Part shown: positions 26,350-37,743 of the stretch, in pieces
How positions within the stretch are numbered: the stretch's first letter is position 1
Layout of the letters: each line of letters starts with the position of its first letter
Assembly (NCBI GenBank): GCA_036897095.1
Contig: JAYMSP010000976.1
Location: forward strand, 1 to 38,145
Reading direction: 5' to 3'
DNA from: Plantago elongata
Lineage: Eukaryota > Streptophyta > Magnoliopsida > Lamiales > Plantaginaceae
Length of the DNA: 38,145 nucleotides
Translations under genes and position numbers: made by a program
Notes under the pieces: model-generated
Told to the model about the DNA's origin: nothing
Database searches by the model: none
What the model saw: only the letters and a program-made list of their open reading frames with translations

Positions 26350-28269
26350 AACTGTTTGCTTCCCTTCTACAAGTACATTCTTTGTAGGGGTGTAACCGGT
26401 AATTTAAAAAACTTATAAATTCGTATAAATTAATGAAAAAAATTCTACAAATTAATTATATTTAGTAGATTTGAAATAAAATGCACTCATAAAATTTATC
26501 CCATATTTATAGATTACTATAAAAACACGTTCACATGTCAGTTAACAAGCATCTGCTAGTTGATACAAGCATCGTCATCTACATTTTTCATTGTCAGGTT
26601 TTTTTACTAATTAATGTGATTTTTATTTCATTCTGCATGATTGTATTATATGATGATTATAATTTAATATTAAATTATGTATGCAGTACTAATATGATTC
26701 TTGATAGATGATGCTTGTAGTATTAATATAATATTTTCTACAATGTTTGTTTCGTATATGATGCTTGAATTGTACGAGGCTTGTAATGTAATGTTGAATG
26801 ATATTTGTAATACTAATATGACACTTGTTTCTTATTGAACAATGCTTGTCATATAAGATAGATGATGCTTGCAATTAGATTTTGAAGAAAGATAATTGAA
26901 GATGGTGATAAACGTTTAAATTTTATATAAAAAATTTGAAAATTGAAATAAAGATGCTTGCAAATTTGAAAGAATAATGCTCGAAAAATTGAAATAAAGA
27001 TGTTTGGAGATAGATCGAAATAAACTAGAAAAAAGATAACTTGATTGAATGATGTTTGATTATTTTGATGATGTTTGCATAATCTTACTTTATTCTCTAT
27101 TCTAACGTGACCAAATCTGAACATAATCTAATTAGTTAATTTTAAATTTTTAGTAATTAATTTGAGGATATATTCAAAGATGTAGACATAAATTTATAAA
27201 AAAGAATTGTTAAAATATAGAAAAGATTTAAAGATGACTCTAATTTGTAATTATTCTTAATTTTAAATTAACTTTAACTACAATCTATTCTTATATTATT
27301 TGAATAGGTATCTACTTCAACTTTATATCGCTGAAATAACAAAATATATCTCCTAATTTATTATTTACTATATTGTATATTTTATTTAACTAATATCTAT
27401 TATACTTTGTGCAATTTATTTTATACGTTTTCATGCAATTTTCTCCTACTTTGTTAATTGTATCTGGCCACGACAAATTGAACCCAAATCAGAGAAGTAT
27501 ATATATGAGTTGAATAATTTAACATATTTAAACAATGAAAATCATTTTGAATTTGAAGAGGTGAAGATCCCGATCTAAATTATAAAGTTGTAGGAGAAAT
27601 GCAAGTGTTGTAATTCCTATTTTTTTAAGTGTTGGAGTTTTTCTTTTTTTAATTCGAAGTGTTGTAACCTTTTTTATTTTTATGTCATGTTATTTTTAAT
27701 TAGTTATAATGAGGTCCTCAAAAAGAAATTATATTAGTTATAATGATGATGTCTATATAACGACAAAGTAATACTAGAATACGGGTGAATAATATTTTAA
27801 AACTTTTATCAATAACACTGTTACTCATATATCTTTACAGAGAGCATAAAGTTTTGTATAAATGCACGTGTCAGGAATCTAAAAAGTGTGAAAAATAATA
27901 CTCAACAAGCAATAAATAACGTGTTAAGTAAAGTGCAATAAGTAAATGATACAAAGCTTTTTATAGTTGTATCTGAAGGTTGCATAATTATTCAACTAAT
28001 ACATTCGCCTATTGCATGGCTTGAATCCACTAAGATAAGGTGATGAGTTCTCTTTATAGAATTCTATCTCTTGAAACATTTAGAGACTAGGTTCCCTTAA
28101 GTTGTTCCCCAGCTTTCTCAGCTAAAGTACTATCTCTACTCACTAACCTTTCTTGAGATGTTCCTCAAGTTCTAATGCTAAGTACTTCATATGCTCAGAT
28201 GCACCTGTTTAGTGTTGGTTATGGTAGTTTGTCAGCTTTCTTTATAACTAATTCAGTGAATAATGAAGA
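26350..28269. other. AT-rich intergenic region with degenerate GATGCTTG repeats
   Basis: From about 26550 to 27090 the word GATGCTTG or a close variant (GATGTTTG, AATGCTTG, AATGCTCG) occurs a dozen or so times at irregular 15-60 bp spacing, often followed by AAATTTGAAA or TAATGTAATGT. The same word is the core of the minisatellite at 4905-5127. The rest is AT-rich with no genes. Confidence 0.45.
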
Positions 28270-28551
28270 TTTGGTATCAAGGAGGTCCTTTCTTGGACTA
28301 AAGCAGCACTAGGTTATTTTCTATTTGAACTTGACAATGATTCCATTGTCTCTCTTTTGAAGAAATGGATACAGAATTACAAGCCGAGTAATGGAAGTAT
28401 CTGGTTCTTGAAAATCAGACAAGGTGATGGTTACTGGTGGAAGTCACTACTACTACTACATATTAGAGATGCCATTCTCTTAAAGATGAACTATACTGGT
28501 ACTTCTGTCATTGCTATCTGCAAAGTATTGATTTTGAGATTTCTACTCTAA
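28270..28551 (+). mobile_element. LINE ORF2 fragment (region between reverse transcriptase and zf-RVT)
   Basis: The frame reads FGIKEVLSWTKAALGYFLFE, then LLKKWIQNY, NGSIWFLKIRQGDGYWWKSL and IRDAIL. This follows the plant LINE pattern of a GLGI-x-x-x-WN-x-A start, LWVKWI-x-x-Y, SIW and a W-W-x-K-L-L-x-LRD motif after the reverse transcriptase. No reverse transcriptase or zf-RVT part is visible on either side, so only about 280 bp remain. It is opposite in orientation and not an obvious copy of the LINE at 5.1-11.4 kb. Confidence 0.6.
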
Positions 28552-28854
28552 CTGGTATTTAAGGCTCCACATGATTTATAGGATTTCAGGGGAAAGGAAA
28601 AGAAAGTGAAGGCGAATGTAATTTCTTCTGTTTGTTTTATGCTCTGCATAGTTTATGGATTTCAAGGGAAAGAACAAAAAAATGAAGGCGTAATTTCTTC
28701 TATTTGTTTTAATGAAAAATGAAAATAGTGAAAGAGAAAATGTAGGAAAACCTAAAAAAAGGAAATACAACAATAAAAGTGAAAATCATAATAAATAATT
28801 ATCTTTTTATGATTACATTTTTTTCATATTCTAATATTTATTGAAAAAGTATAT

Positions 28855-28856
<2 letters not shown>

Positions 28857-28892
<36 letters not shown>
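28857..28892. repeat. (AAT)n microsatellite
   Basis: About 12 AAT/ATA units. A shorter (TTA)n run lies at about 28968-28983, so the two could pair as an inverted repeat. Confidence 0.9.
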
Positions 28893-28893
<1 letters not shown>

Positions 28894-30016
28894 GTGTCTA
28901 CTAAATATGTATAACCTAGAATAATTTATTTACGATATATATTAAAATAATCAAGCTCAAGAAGGAATTATTATTATTATTATTTTTATTAACAAATTGA
29001 TATAACATTCATTATACTCGTATGTTAATATCTTTTCTTAATTAGCAAGATGAATAACTGTAATCTATTTACCGATAAATATAGATACTCATCACCAGAG
29101 CACAAATTACACATGTAATATTTATAGATACTTTGAAAAATACGAAAATAATATATTACAACACAAATCACTTTAAATTACATTATCCTATTTAATCTTA
29201 TTTTGCATACTCACAATTTTCTTTTAAAAAAATCACCTTCTATAATTATTTTAAATTAAACATTTAGGAAATTGGCGATTTCTTCCGGCTCTATCTAATC
29301 TTTAAATCAGACTAAATGCCTTAATTCTTCCCATGGAGTGTTTGTTATGTTGTTGTTCAGAAATCAGACTTCAGGTGCTTTGGTGGTCTTCTACACCACT
29401 GAAGTGATATTGTCTTGAGAAAGCTTGTATTATTTTGTTTTGACAAACCCTAGCTTGGAACTCATTGGCCAGTGTATGCCATTATTGGAATTGAGATATA
29501 TTGATAATACTAATTAAATACTTTAAAGTAATTATTAATCTAAAAATCAGTTTTTCCACTATACTTTTATAATTTTAAGATATCATTTTTTTAAACAACC
29601 TATATAAGATAAAAAAATATTATTAATCAAGAATATAATTGTGTGTCAAAAAATTTATGTGAACGAACTTTTTTACTCGCAAAACTTTAATATTATAAAG
29701 AAAAATATACGGGTCCGCCTGTCAAATTTGTTTGTTTTAGACTAAGAGAATTAGTTCAGAGCATTAACTTGGTTTTGAAGTCCTCAATTCTTTCTTTTTA
29801 AATATTGTCTTAGTTTAATTCGGGTATTCCCCTCTAAAGTTGTGTGAATTTTGGGCTTTAATGGATTTAAATTACTTGAGAAAACAAAAAACAATGTAAG
29901 TCATATACCAATCATACCTTTTATATTTCGTGAGATTTCCTATTAAACGTGGTGATACTTTCTTCTGAGTCTACTAAGAAAACTCATGGTCATTCAAATT
30001 CAACTTAAATTTTAAT
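28893..30016. other. AT-rich intergenic stretch, nothing identified
   Basis: I see no coding exon or element ends. A less AT-rich island at about 29330-29480 has no recognisable protein similarity. Confidence 0.35.
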
Positions 30017-30122
30017 TTCTCTATTTAGAATTTTCCAAACGAATGGAAAAAATGATAAATTAAATTTGCTTCTCTATCTAGAATTTTCCAAACGAATGGA
30101 AAAAATGATAAATTAAATTTAC
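30017..30122. repeat. Two tandem copies of a 53-bp unit upstream of the small secreted-protein gene
   Basis: TTCTCTATTTAGAATTTTCC at 30017 recurs at 30070 (one T/C change), followed in both by AAACGAATGGAAAAAATGAT and AAATTAAATTT. The copies are nearly identical and end about 90 bp before the ATG at 30214, so they lie in its likely promoter. Confidence 0.85.
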
Positions 30123-30213
30123 ATCTTTTCGTTCACTTGCAAATTCAGTGCATTATATATTGAGATCAAAGAAAATATAGTTTAAATTCATCCAAATATC
30201 TTGTATAATTATA

Positions 30214-30932
30214 ATGGATGCAAAGTTGAACAATGCAGCCGTTCTCATTATGCTCAATGTCACATTTTTCATTGCCATATATGCAGTTGGACCATATAGA
30301 ACACCTAGAACGTCACAACGTCATCCTGGTCCAGTTACGCTTGCACATAATTTTACATTAATTTTCATTTGATCGAATGAAGAATTTTGAAAATATATAA
30401 AACTCATTTTCGTATTTAATTTTCAGAAGATGCGATTAACTATAAGCTTTATTATAATTTAGGATTAAATATTTTCATTTATATTAATGCAGCCTTTACC
30501 ATTTGACAGGTGTGTGGTGAACGCGAGCACAAGCCCAAGAAAGGCTGTAAACTACATGAAATGTGTATGCGGCCATGGCCATGTGAGTCTGGAAAAGTGT
30601 TACCTCGTATATCCTGGGGGACTTTGTCATAATAGCTCCAATATTATATGGATGGTTTCGTTTATAGTCAATCTTGTCTATCATGATCATAAATGGTGTC
30701 CGACTGAATTTGCCCAAAGAACTGATAAGAATCCATGTAAGTATACACATTAGGTTTTGTAAATTGTGATAATTATAACATATTTCAATCCCAATGGATA
30801 TGCTTCATTAATCTCTTTAATTATGATTTTATTGCAGCCACCGAAGCATGTAAGTTTGTACCAGTGAATCATCACCGTCATGCACATGTTCAATCCCCGC
30901 CATTTACTATTTGTGACAATCATCAACATTGA
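30214..30932 (+). CDS. Candidate small secreted Cys/His-rich protein, 3 exons, 152 aa, family unknown
   Basis: I do not recognise this gene. The proposed exons 30214-30333, 30493-30736 and 30838-30932 join in frame (459 nt). Exon 1 encodes a probable signal peptide, MDAKLNNAAVLIMLNVTFFI and on to AIYAVG. Exon 2 begins PLPFDRCVVNAS and has KCVCGHGH, KCYLVYPGG and KWCPTEF. Exon 3 ends with TEACKF, NHHRHAH and ICDNHQH. The mature part holds eight cysteines, many histidines and two possible N-glycosylation sites (NAS, NSS). Junction 2/3 is a good GTAAGT...TTGCAG intron. Junction 1/2 uses a weak donor (CCA|GTTACG) and is less certain; without it exon 1 ends at its own stop after 52 codons. A hydrophobic stretch IIWMVSFIVNLVY in exon 2 is odd for a soluble secreted peptide. 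It could be a genuine orphan gene, a pseudogene or chance. Confidence 0.35.
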
Positions 30933-32180
30933 TCATAGAGTTCGGTATTATAAAATGTAAACGAATAATATTCTACATGATATTATACGATATAATAGAT
31001 TGCTTTTGTAAAAGTTGTTTTATAACTTCTAAAAGATAATAAAAGTATTGAATTTTACTATTTTATACCACCATTCATTAAATGTATGAATGTTAAATGT
31101 CTAAATAATCAAATGATATAAAAGGAGTAAAATGAAAGTGTGGTTCTAACAGTTCGATCCCAGTATTTAGATCAATCTGAAATCGAGAACTGCTAATTTC
31201 TAAAATCGTCAAATATAGTTATGACAATTCATTTTGTTTTTTACATGAATATGCATATGCATATAAAATCTAGTGGGCAAACTCATTTTTTTTTAACTAA
31301 CAGAGTTATAGTGTGCATAAGATATTAATTTAGTGAAAAATTATATAAAATTTTATAAGTGTGTGGTTATAAATGAATAATAAAGTTACATAGTAATAAA
31401 AGATTTTAACAATGTTCAAAATGAAAAAATATAATTATTTTAAAGAAACACAAAGAATATGCGGCCGAAACGGAGCTAAAGTGTGTTACTATCTAAACTG
31501 CACTTCGTTGCCAATTTTTATTTTTTTAGAAGTTGTTATAGTTAATTTTAAGTAAAAGTTATTATATCTGGTATATTATATAAAAAAACACAGCTTAAAT
31601 TGTAAAAGTAAAAATTGTAATGATTTCAAATTTTAATCCGATTAGTTGAATTGAAAAAAAGGATATTATTTTATTTTATTAATGTAAATAAAAGCATCTG
31701 AGTTGGTCATCAGCTTATGACGATAACCTATTTTCTTCAATAAAAGTTACAGGGTAAAAATGAAATATAAAAATTAGGGTAAAAAATACTAGTTGTACTA
31801 TTTCAAAATGACAAAAACGCTTTTGCAAACACAAAGCTTAAGATTGATTACTCTTCAAAAAATATTCAGTAAAACAAACTTCTTTATGGCAAGGTGCCAA
31901 GGTATTATAATTTTATTTGAGATCCCATTTTATTTTCCCATGTTTTTCTTTTGGTTTTCACACTTGTAGTCTCCACTCTCCAGTGACATGACCACTAAAA
32001 TGATCTGTAAACATGAAAGCCTAACACTTCTAATTTAATTTTCCATTCTTCAAATTTCTCAAATTGAGTGTGTACACTGTTAATGCATGCAATCTCCTAT
32101 CCCAATTGCTGTTGTAACATAATAGATGGATATTTTTCCTCGCCTGCACGATCAAATCAAACTCGTGTGACTTGGGCTCT
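30933..32180. other. AT-rich intergenic stretch and presumed SCPL 3' UTR
   Basis: No exon, element end or RNA gene seen. The right end should include the 3' UTR of the minus-strand carboxypeptidase. Confidence 0.35.
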
Positions 32181-35100
32181 TCAATCTTCGATTGAAGGAC
32201 GTGTTGTGTTAGGCAATCTGCGACCATGTACAAAGTCACTGAAAAGATGAAGAGCCCTTGCAGGCTGTGCATATGGCACCATGTGAGCAGCACCTCTAAC
32301 AGTCGCAAAAGTCAGCAGGTTCCCATATTCAGTTGCCCAACCTCCTACCTGCATTTATCAACCATAGTCGATGGTTCATGTAAATGTTCTGATACGTGGT
32401 TACAAGGTCTACAGAGAAGCATCAAACAAGTACCTGGCCTTTATGAAACCATGCCCCATATGGGACTGTAACCTTGAAGTTCAGATCATGTGCCAATTCG
32501 CGTACTAATGTCCTTGAACCAAGCAATGGTACTACTGAATCTTGATCACCACTGGAATAAATGGCATTCACACATTGGGATCTTGTCATATCTATTGAAA
32601 ATGAAGACATGAGGTTTTTTGCCATGAGACATACCTGAAGATCCATACTGGAATATTATTCTGAATGATCCTTTTTAGAATGGGAAGAATGTTGATGTTT
32701 CCATCAGTCTCGTTATAGTTCAGAACGCTGCCAATATAAGGAAAATGATTAGTCGTTTCACAGCAAAATGAATTTGTATATGTTTCTCTCTGAACTTCAC
32801 AAGTACGTGCGGAAGGTGTTGCTTGTGGTGAAGTTCTGAAACTATGTAGCATTAGGTACACAGAATCTTGCAAACACAACACTTATTATAGCTTGTATTT
32901 ATGCAAAGGCTAATTAGCAAACAATTGATGGATTTAGTAAACTTACCCACTGCACATGGACCAGCTATATGGTAGATTTGTTCTGTTTGCATGAAGAGCT
33001 TTCTGAACCTCAGGAAGGTTAAAGTAGAACCGTCTTTCCATACTCATGCAAACATCTACTCCAACACTAATCTTTGTAGCCTGCAAAATGTGCATATATA
33101 TTACTCACTCACTGATCTTCAGTTCTTTTACTTAATGATTAACAAGGGATTAGTACTGTACAATCTTTCGTAGCCGTAGCTCCTGTTCTACTATGGATGG
33201 ATAACACACATCAAGAATAACATCATAATTGTTTATATATTCGCCAACAATCTGGTTTGCTTCAGAGATTGCATCATTACAGGATTGAGACACGTTGTGC
33301 GGACTGGCAAAGGTGTAATCATCAAAATCACAATCATTCATGATGGTAAGGCCAATTTCATCAGAAATCATTCCATGCGACCAAAAGAACTCATATGTTG
33401 CTGGGGTATCGCGATCAAGTCTAAGCAGTGGATTACCAATCTGACCATGAAAAACAAACAAAAATTATTAAATAGGCAATAAGTACAAAGACTACGAGGT
33501 TTTTATAGGAGTAAAAGTACAGCATTAAGACTTCTAAGCCTGAAAGCCATCTTACAGCAACTCCTTTTATGTTGAACTTGAAATCTGTTGAATGTTCGTT
33601 GTGGTCCAGGAGAGCAGCAGCCAACTGTGGAATATAATGTCCTGCGTGAAACCAAGTTTCATTGTCATTTGACTAATAATACGATTGCCTTAGAGTTTCA
33701 ATGTCAATCATTTAGCATAAAATCCATAGATTCTTTCTTTCATTTGACAGGTCACAAAAGGAAAAGGCAGTTTACTTACCAGCATAACTCTCCCCTGTCA
33801 AGAATAAATCTCGGGTTCTGTATGTAGGGAACTTCTTATACCATTCCATAAAAAAAGTGTGCATATCGTTTGCTGTCATAAAAGAAAAGTATAATAAAAG
33901 TAAATTTAAGGAATTCCAGCGCACTAGAATGAACATGGAAACATATAAGTATAAGGTAATAAATGAGGTCAAGTTAAATGTGGATAGAGTTGGAGACATG
34001 TTAGTCTCTTGAACAAGTTCTTTACCTGTAGATGCATCACCAGCATTGTAGTCAGAGCTTGTGTTGGAATATGACCATCCAACCCCCGCTGGTGATTCAA
34101 TAAAGAGAAGATTTGATGCTACACAAAGAAAACCAACCGAAATTGCTTGAGAAGTCATATCAGGTGAATTTATATTCTAATAGGACCCATACTGCAAATT
34201 TTCTGCAGTGTCCACCTGTCTAGAAATCTGTTTAGTGTGTACCTTTGTTCCATGATTTAGAGTTTATTCTGAGGCCTCGGCCATCACCGGTAGGAAAAAA
34301 TGGACCTAGTTCGGTAAATGCACCTCCTCCCATCGAAGAGCAACCTGGGCCTGAATGCAGAAGATGGAAAAAAATTGTTTCTCACTCTTTTAACAATTGT
34401 TCATAACCAAAGTTATATTCAAAAGAAATTTGTCCGGGTATTGGTCTATCACAAGGTTGCACAAATTTGAAGAAAATATAAGTATCTCAGAATCTGCCAC
34501 TGCCACAGAATGAATACATCTTCAATCACTAATCTTCTTTCACATAGATGTTACAACTTCTAGCAAGTTATAAACTACAGTGGTACTGAAAATCCAACAA
34601 TTTCTCAAAATTCAAGAATAGCTCAGTACTAGGTTAATGTTCTAACTTCTAATCCTAACCTGAAAAGGACAAACCACTAACAATAATTAAAAGGAATTTT
34701 AAATGTATTCAATACTCCCATCAAGACAACTTCCAGCTTGGCATTCATTATTATAAGATCATATCTTGTAATCTTATACTAACAAGCACAATTATCAAAA
34801 CATTAGAAGAACCTTGACAGATAAACCGGACAAAATGGTGAGATGTATGTACAAATTCCAATTCTACACTAGTACAAGTCCAAAGCAACAACCAAAAGTT
34901 AAAAAGAACCACAGCATCTCCATTCACATCTCAACAGTCCAATTGCCTATATCTAAATGAAATTACAGAAAAAGTAAAACTTGAACTGAAAGTAGTGAAA
35001 AGCAGAGATCTTTATACCTCCATTGAGCCACAAAGTAAGAGGTTTCTTGTCAGGCTCACTCTCAGCCTCTACAAAGTAGTAAAACAAACTCCTCCCATTC

Positions 35101-35273
35101 TTGACATCAACATCTACATACCCTGCATACTGCCTAAACTTCACAGCAGGCTGTCCAGGCAACTTCACCACCAGATCCTCTTCTGGGTACCCATACCCAC
35201 CTCCAGCCACTAATCCCATCACCACAAACACCACCACCAAATTCCACCGGAAACCCAACTCAGAAATCCCCAT
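32181..35273 (-). CDS. Serine carboxypeptidase-like protein (SCPL42/43 type), 10 exons, 475 aa
   Basis: Peptidase family S10, alpha/beta-hydrolase fold, entering the secretory pathway. Exons are 35273-35018, 34350-34243, 34118-34026, 33872-33780, 33641-33556, 33440-33162, 33080-32947, 32727-32635, 32551-32434 and 32348-32181. They total 1428 nt, with every phase closing and GT-AG throughout. Residues 1-28 form a hydrophobic signal peptide ([17 protein letters not shown] core). Markers in order: [30 protein letters not shown] (oxyanion region), [25 protein letters not shown] with catalytic Ser181, the catalytic Asp within SGDQDSVVP (383-385), and His442 in RGAAHMVPY. The conserved [19 protein letters not shown] and [15 protein letters not shown] segments place it with Arabidopsis SCPL42-45 rather than the acyltransferase clade. 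ATG 35273 is used because the codon before it is TTG. Intact. The natural substrate is unknown. Confidence 0.95.
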
Positions 35274-35332
35274 CAAGAAACTACCCTTTTCTTAAAAATG
35301 CAAACTTGATGAGGTTAAGTGAAGTGTAGGTG

Positions 35333-35343
35333 GTATATAAATA
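35333..35343 (-). promoter_or_regulatory. TATA-like box of the carboxypeptidase gene
   Basis: Minus-strand TTTATATACCA lies about 60-70 bp upstream of the ATG at 35273. The distance fits a short leader. Confidence 0.45.
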
Positions 35344-35349
35344 GAAAAA

Positions 35350-36560
35350 TGTGAACTTTACCTTGTAGCTGGAAATGGTAATGATGAGTAGTATAGTATG
35401 CTTTTGTTTGTTAAGATAAAGCACGTGAATTGTGGGATATGTTTATCCACAGCAAAGAACTTAAGTTAGTTCTTTGCTATTTGAAGACAAGGCCTAGGGA
35501 GTATGGAATATAGATGGTTTGGGCATGAATTAGAAAAGTTGGTTCAAGTAGTTCTGATATTGGCTAAGCAAAGACATCAGCTTTAATGGCTTTTTATGAT
35601 TTGTTTTCTACTTACTGTTTTATAGCAGCAGTGCATATTGATGGTTTGTTACAGAAGGAGAAGTGAATGATGAGAGAGAGAGGCGTTGGAAGAAGCACCA
35701 TGAAAGGAGCAAACAGTAGCCAGTGTTCATTGGTGGGCCAATAATTAACAAAGTCTTCTAAAGTTGTTAGAATTTTTGAATGTAAAAGAAAAGAAACACC
35801 CATCTTCTGTTTGTTTGTACCAACGTCTACAACAAGTTCAAATTCATAAGAATTCCAACTTTTTTCTATCCAGATTTGAATATACAAGGGTGTGAGACTC
35901 TGAGCCTGGATAGTGGATGCCATCTTTAGCCACTAATAAATGTAAAATGGTGACGTAGTATACATTGCTAAATTACTAACCAATTTCATATGAGCAAGTT
36001 TTGTAAAAAACAGGTGTTTAAAGAAAAATCTTTTAAAAATAAAATAATATATACTGACCATGACTTCGTATATATATTTGTCAAAATGTTGTTAAGTCGT
36101 AGAAGGTCCGAATCCTATTGCATTCTTCCACTCAAATTCCAAGAGAATCATTTTATTAGTTTATTAAAGTGCAATGTTGGGCCAACATGGACTATTCATT
36201 GTTCTGCACTTTAGTTTACTATGTTTAGCTTGTAATTATTGCAAGGAGCATATTAGAGACATCGTAGAAAAGAGTTTGTGAGTACAAAGTTTGTATGTAT
36301 CACATATACTGGAAAATTGCTACCACCCCTCTCGCAAAGAATGTGGAACCGTGTGACATTTCGTATGAATCCCCTATTCATTATGAATAGGGGTGTGCAT
36401 CGGAAGAAGACCCGGCATGCTTTCAACCTACCATCGGTTGCACCATTCTATAGCCCAGAGTCTACCGGTGAGTATACCTAATCCATAGAAGTACTTGCAT
36501 CTTCTATTTTCCGGGTTAAGTAGTTAGTTATATGCTAATTATCCACATGTTAGTGACTGA
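35350..36560. other. Intergenic; one orphan minus-strand ORF of 103 codons, otherwise empty
   Basis: An ORF at 35612-35923 (minus) begins MASTIQAQSLTP in good start context (AAGATGGC), but it matches no domain I know and has no splice partner that I can place, so I do not call it a gene. A perfect 23-nt palindrome lies at 36371-36393. Confidence 0.35.
36371..36393. repeat. Perfect 23-nt palindrome (11-nt arms)
   Basis: CCCCTATTCAT, a single T, then ATGAATAGGGG. The symmetry ends sharply at both sides. It is too short to be an element on its own. Confidence 0.9.
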
Positions 36561-36565
36561 GTAAG

Positions 36566-37010
36566 TCACAGCAGATAGACCCCCTCACAGTTCTTGTTTC
36601 GCTTGTCCATGGTCTTTGGTTCCATCTTCAAAGCTGACGGTTTTCCAAATCTGGAGTCCATGATGTTTTTCTCTATCAAAATGAAAATGAACATACAGAA
36701 ACACAAAACCTGCCAGACCACCTCTGGAAATTGTACTATAGATTCCATATTGTATTTCTTACATTCACTGTTTCTCTTCAATATCAACATCCCCATTTCC
36801 CCTCTAAAATCTTCTTTGTTGGCATTCTCCCAATACACCACCAATGCATACTCTAATTGACCTTAAATGAACATACACCACTTCACCACGCATCAAATTT
36901 TCATCGAAAGAAACCTCGCCCCTTGATCTCTTCGTATGCATAAATAAGATTCTCCATTCGCTCGCTAATACCTTCTTAATATGCTTACTGGCATCAAATT
37001 TTTCCCGCAC
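36566..37010 (-). pseudogene. Possible gene remnant with a broken reading frame
   Basis: After a plausible acceptor (TTTAGGTACAG at about 37011) the frame reads VREKFDASKHIKKVLASE. Another frame downstream reads LEYALVVYWENANKEDFRGE and ESIVQFPEVVWQ before a possible donor. Both stretches look protein-like, but they lie in different frames and no intron joins them well. The first faintly recalls the REKF...V segment of the complex I LYR subunit NDUFB9; the similarity is too short to rely on. It may be a fragment of a retroposed or duplicated gene. Confidence 0.2.
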
Positions 37011-37698
37011 CTGTACCTAAATAGAAATATAGAATTTCCCAAAACTTTACAATCAGAATGCAGAACAAACAACTCAACATACCCAGTGTGGTAAAAATTT
37101 ACCTAAACTAGGTCAGTGTTTAGAACATGGACCATACAACTTAACTTCATGCACTTTCTCAATAATAGTGGTAAATTCGTCCACAGGCCCCATTTTTACG
37201 TAACATAGAACTGTTTTATTTTTTATAAACAGCAATGGCCGAAGCATGCAGCCATAGTGTGATGTCATGATTACTGATCACCATGAATTCATCCATTTTT
37301 TCCACATCTCATGGGGCATAGGTATTCAGATTTTCAGGCTGCTATAGAAGTTCAGCTTATAAAAGTTATTGAAAATAGAAACACTGCCACATATTTTGGC
37401 GCGTGCCTGAATCTTTCACCTTTTACTTTGGAAAAAGGTAAATGATGCAGAGAACTACATGCCAAATTCACGGAAAGAGTCGTTAAAACACAATGTTTAA
37501 AGATGTGATAAGTTGCGACTAAAAAAAAAAAAAAAAGGATGTGACAAGTTTAAACCACACATGCTAGAATCTACTGGTAAATTTTCTAAGATACAATCCT
37601 GACAAGAATGTGCAACAGAAAGTGCTAGATCATGCAAATGCAGTAAATCAATAGAACAATTCATACGCAAGGCGTCGAATGGTATAAAATAACCAGTA

Positions 37699-37743
37699 TC
37701 ACTCTTTTTTGGGAAGTGTCTTCTGAACACGGTCCACGTATGC
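37699..37743 (-). CDS. Probable terminal exon of a gene continuing past the right edge
   Basis: After an acceptor with a suitable tract (CTCTGTCTTGCTGCTGCAG) the minus strand encodes AYVDRVQKTLPKKE and a TGA stop at 37699-37701. I do not recognise the protein. A possible upstream exon end lies at about 38127-38145 (TTGCTGAAGCCAG|GTCAATG), but its phase does not match directly, so an intermediate exon would be needed. Confidence 0.3.
   Translation of the reverse strand, partial: AYVDRVQKTLPKKE

Noticed and set aside
28968..28983. (TTA)n run pairing with the (AAT)n run as a designed hairpin
   Set aside because: Both are simple microsatellites, and complementarity between AT-rich runs is expected by chance.
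35274..35276. Start codon at 35276 for the carboxypeptidase
   Set aside because: The codon is TTG; the first true ATG is at 35273.
35612..35923. 103-codon ORF upstream of the carboxypeptidase as a gene
   Set aside because: It has a good start context, but no recognisable domain, no conserved motif and no transcript evidence. Kept only as a note in the intergenic entry.
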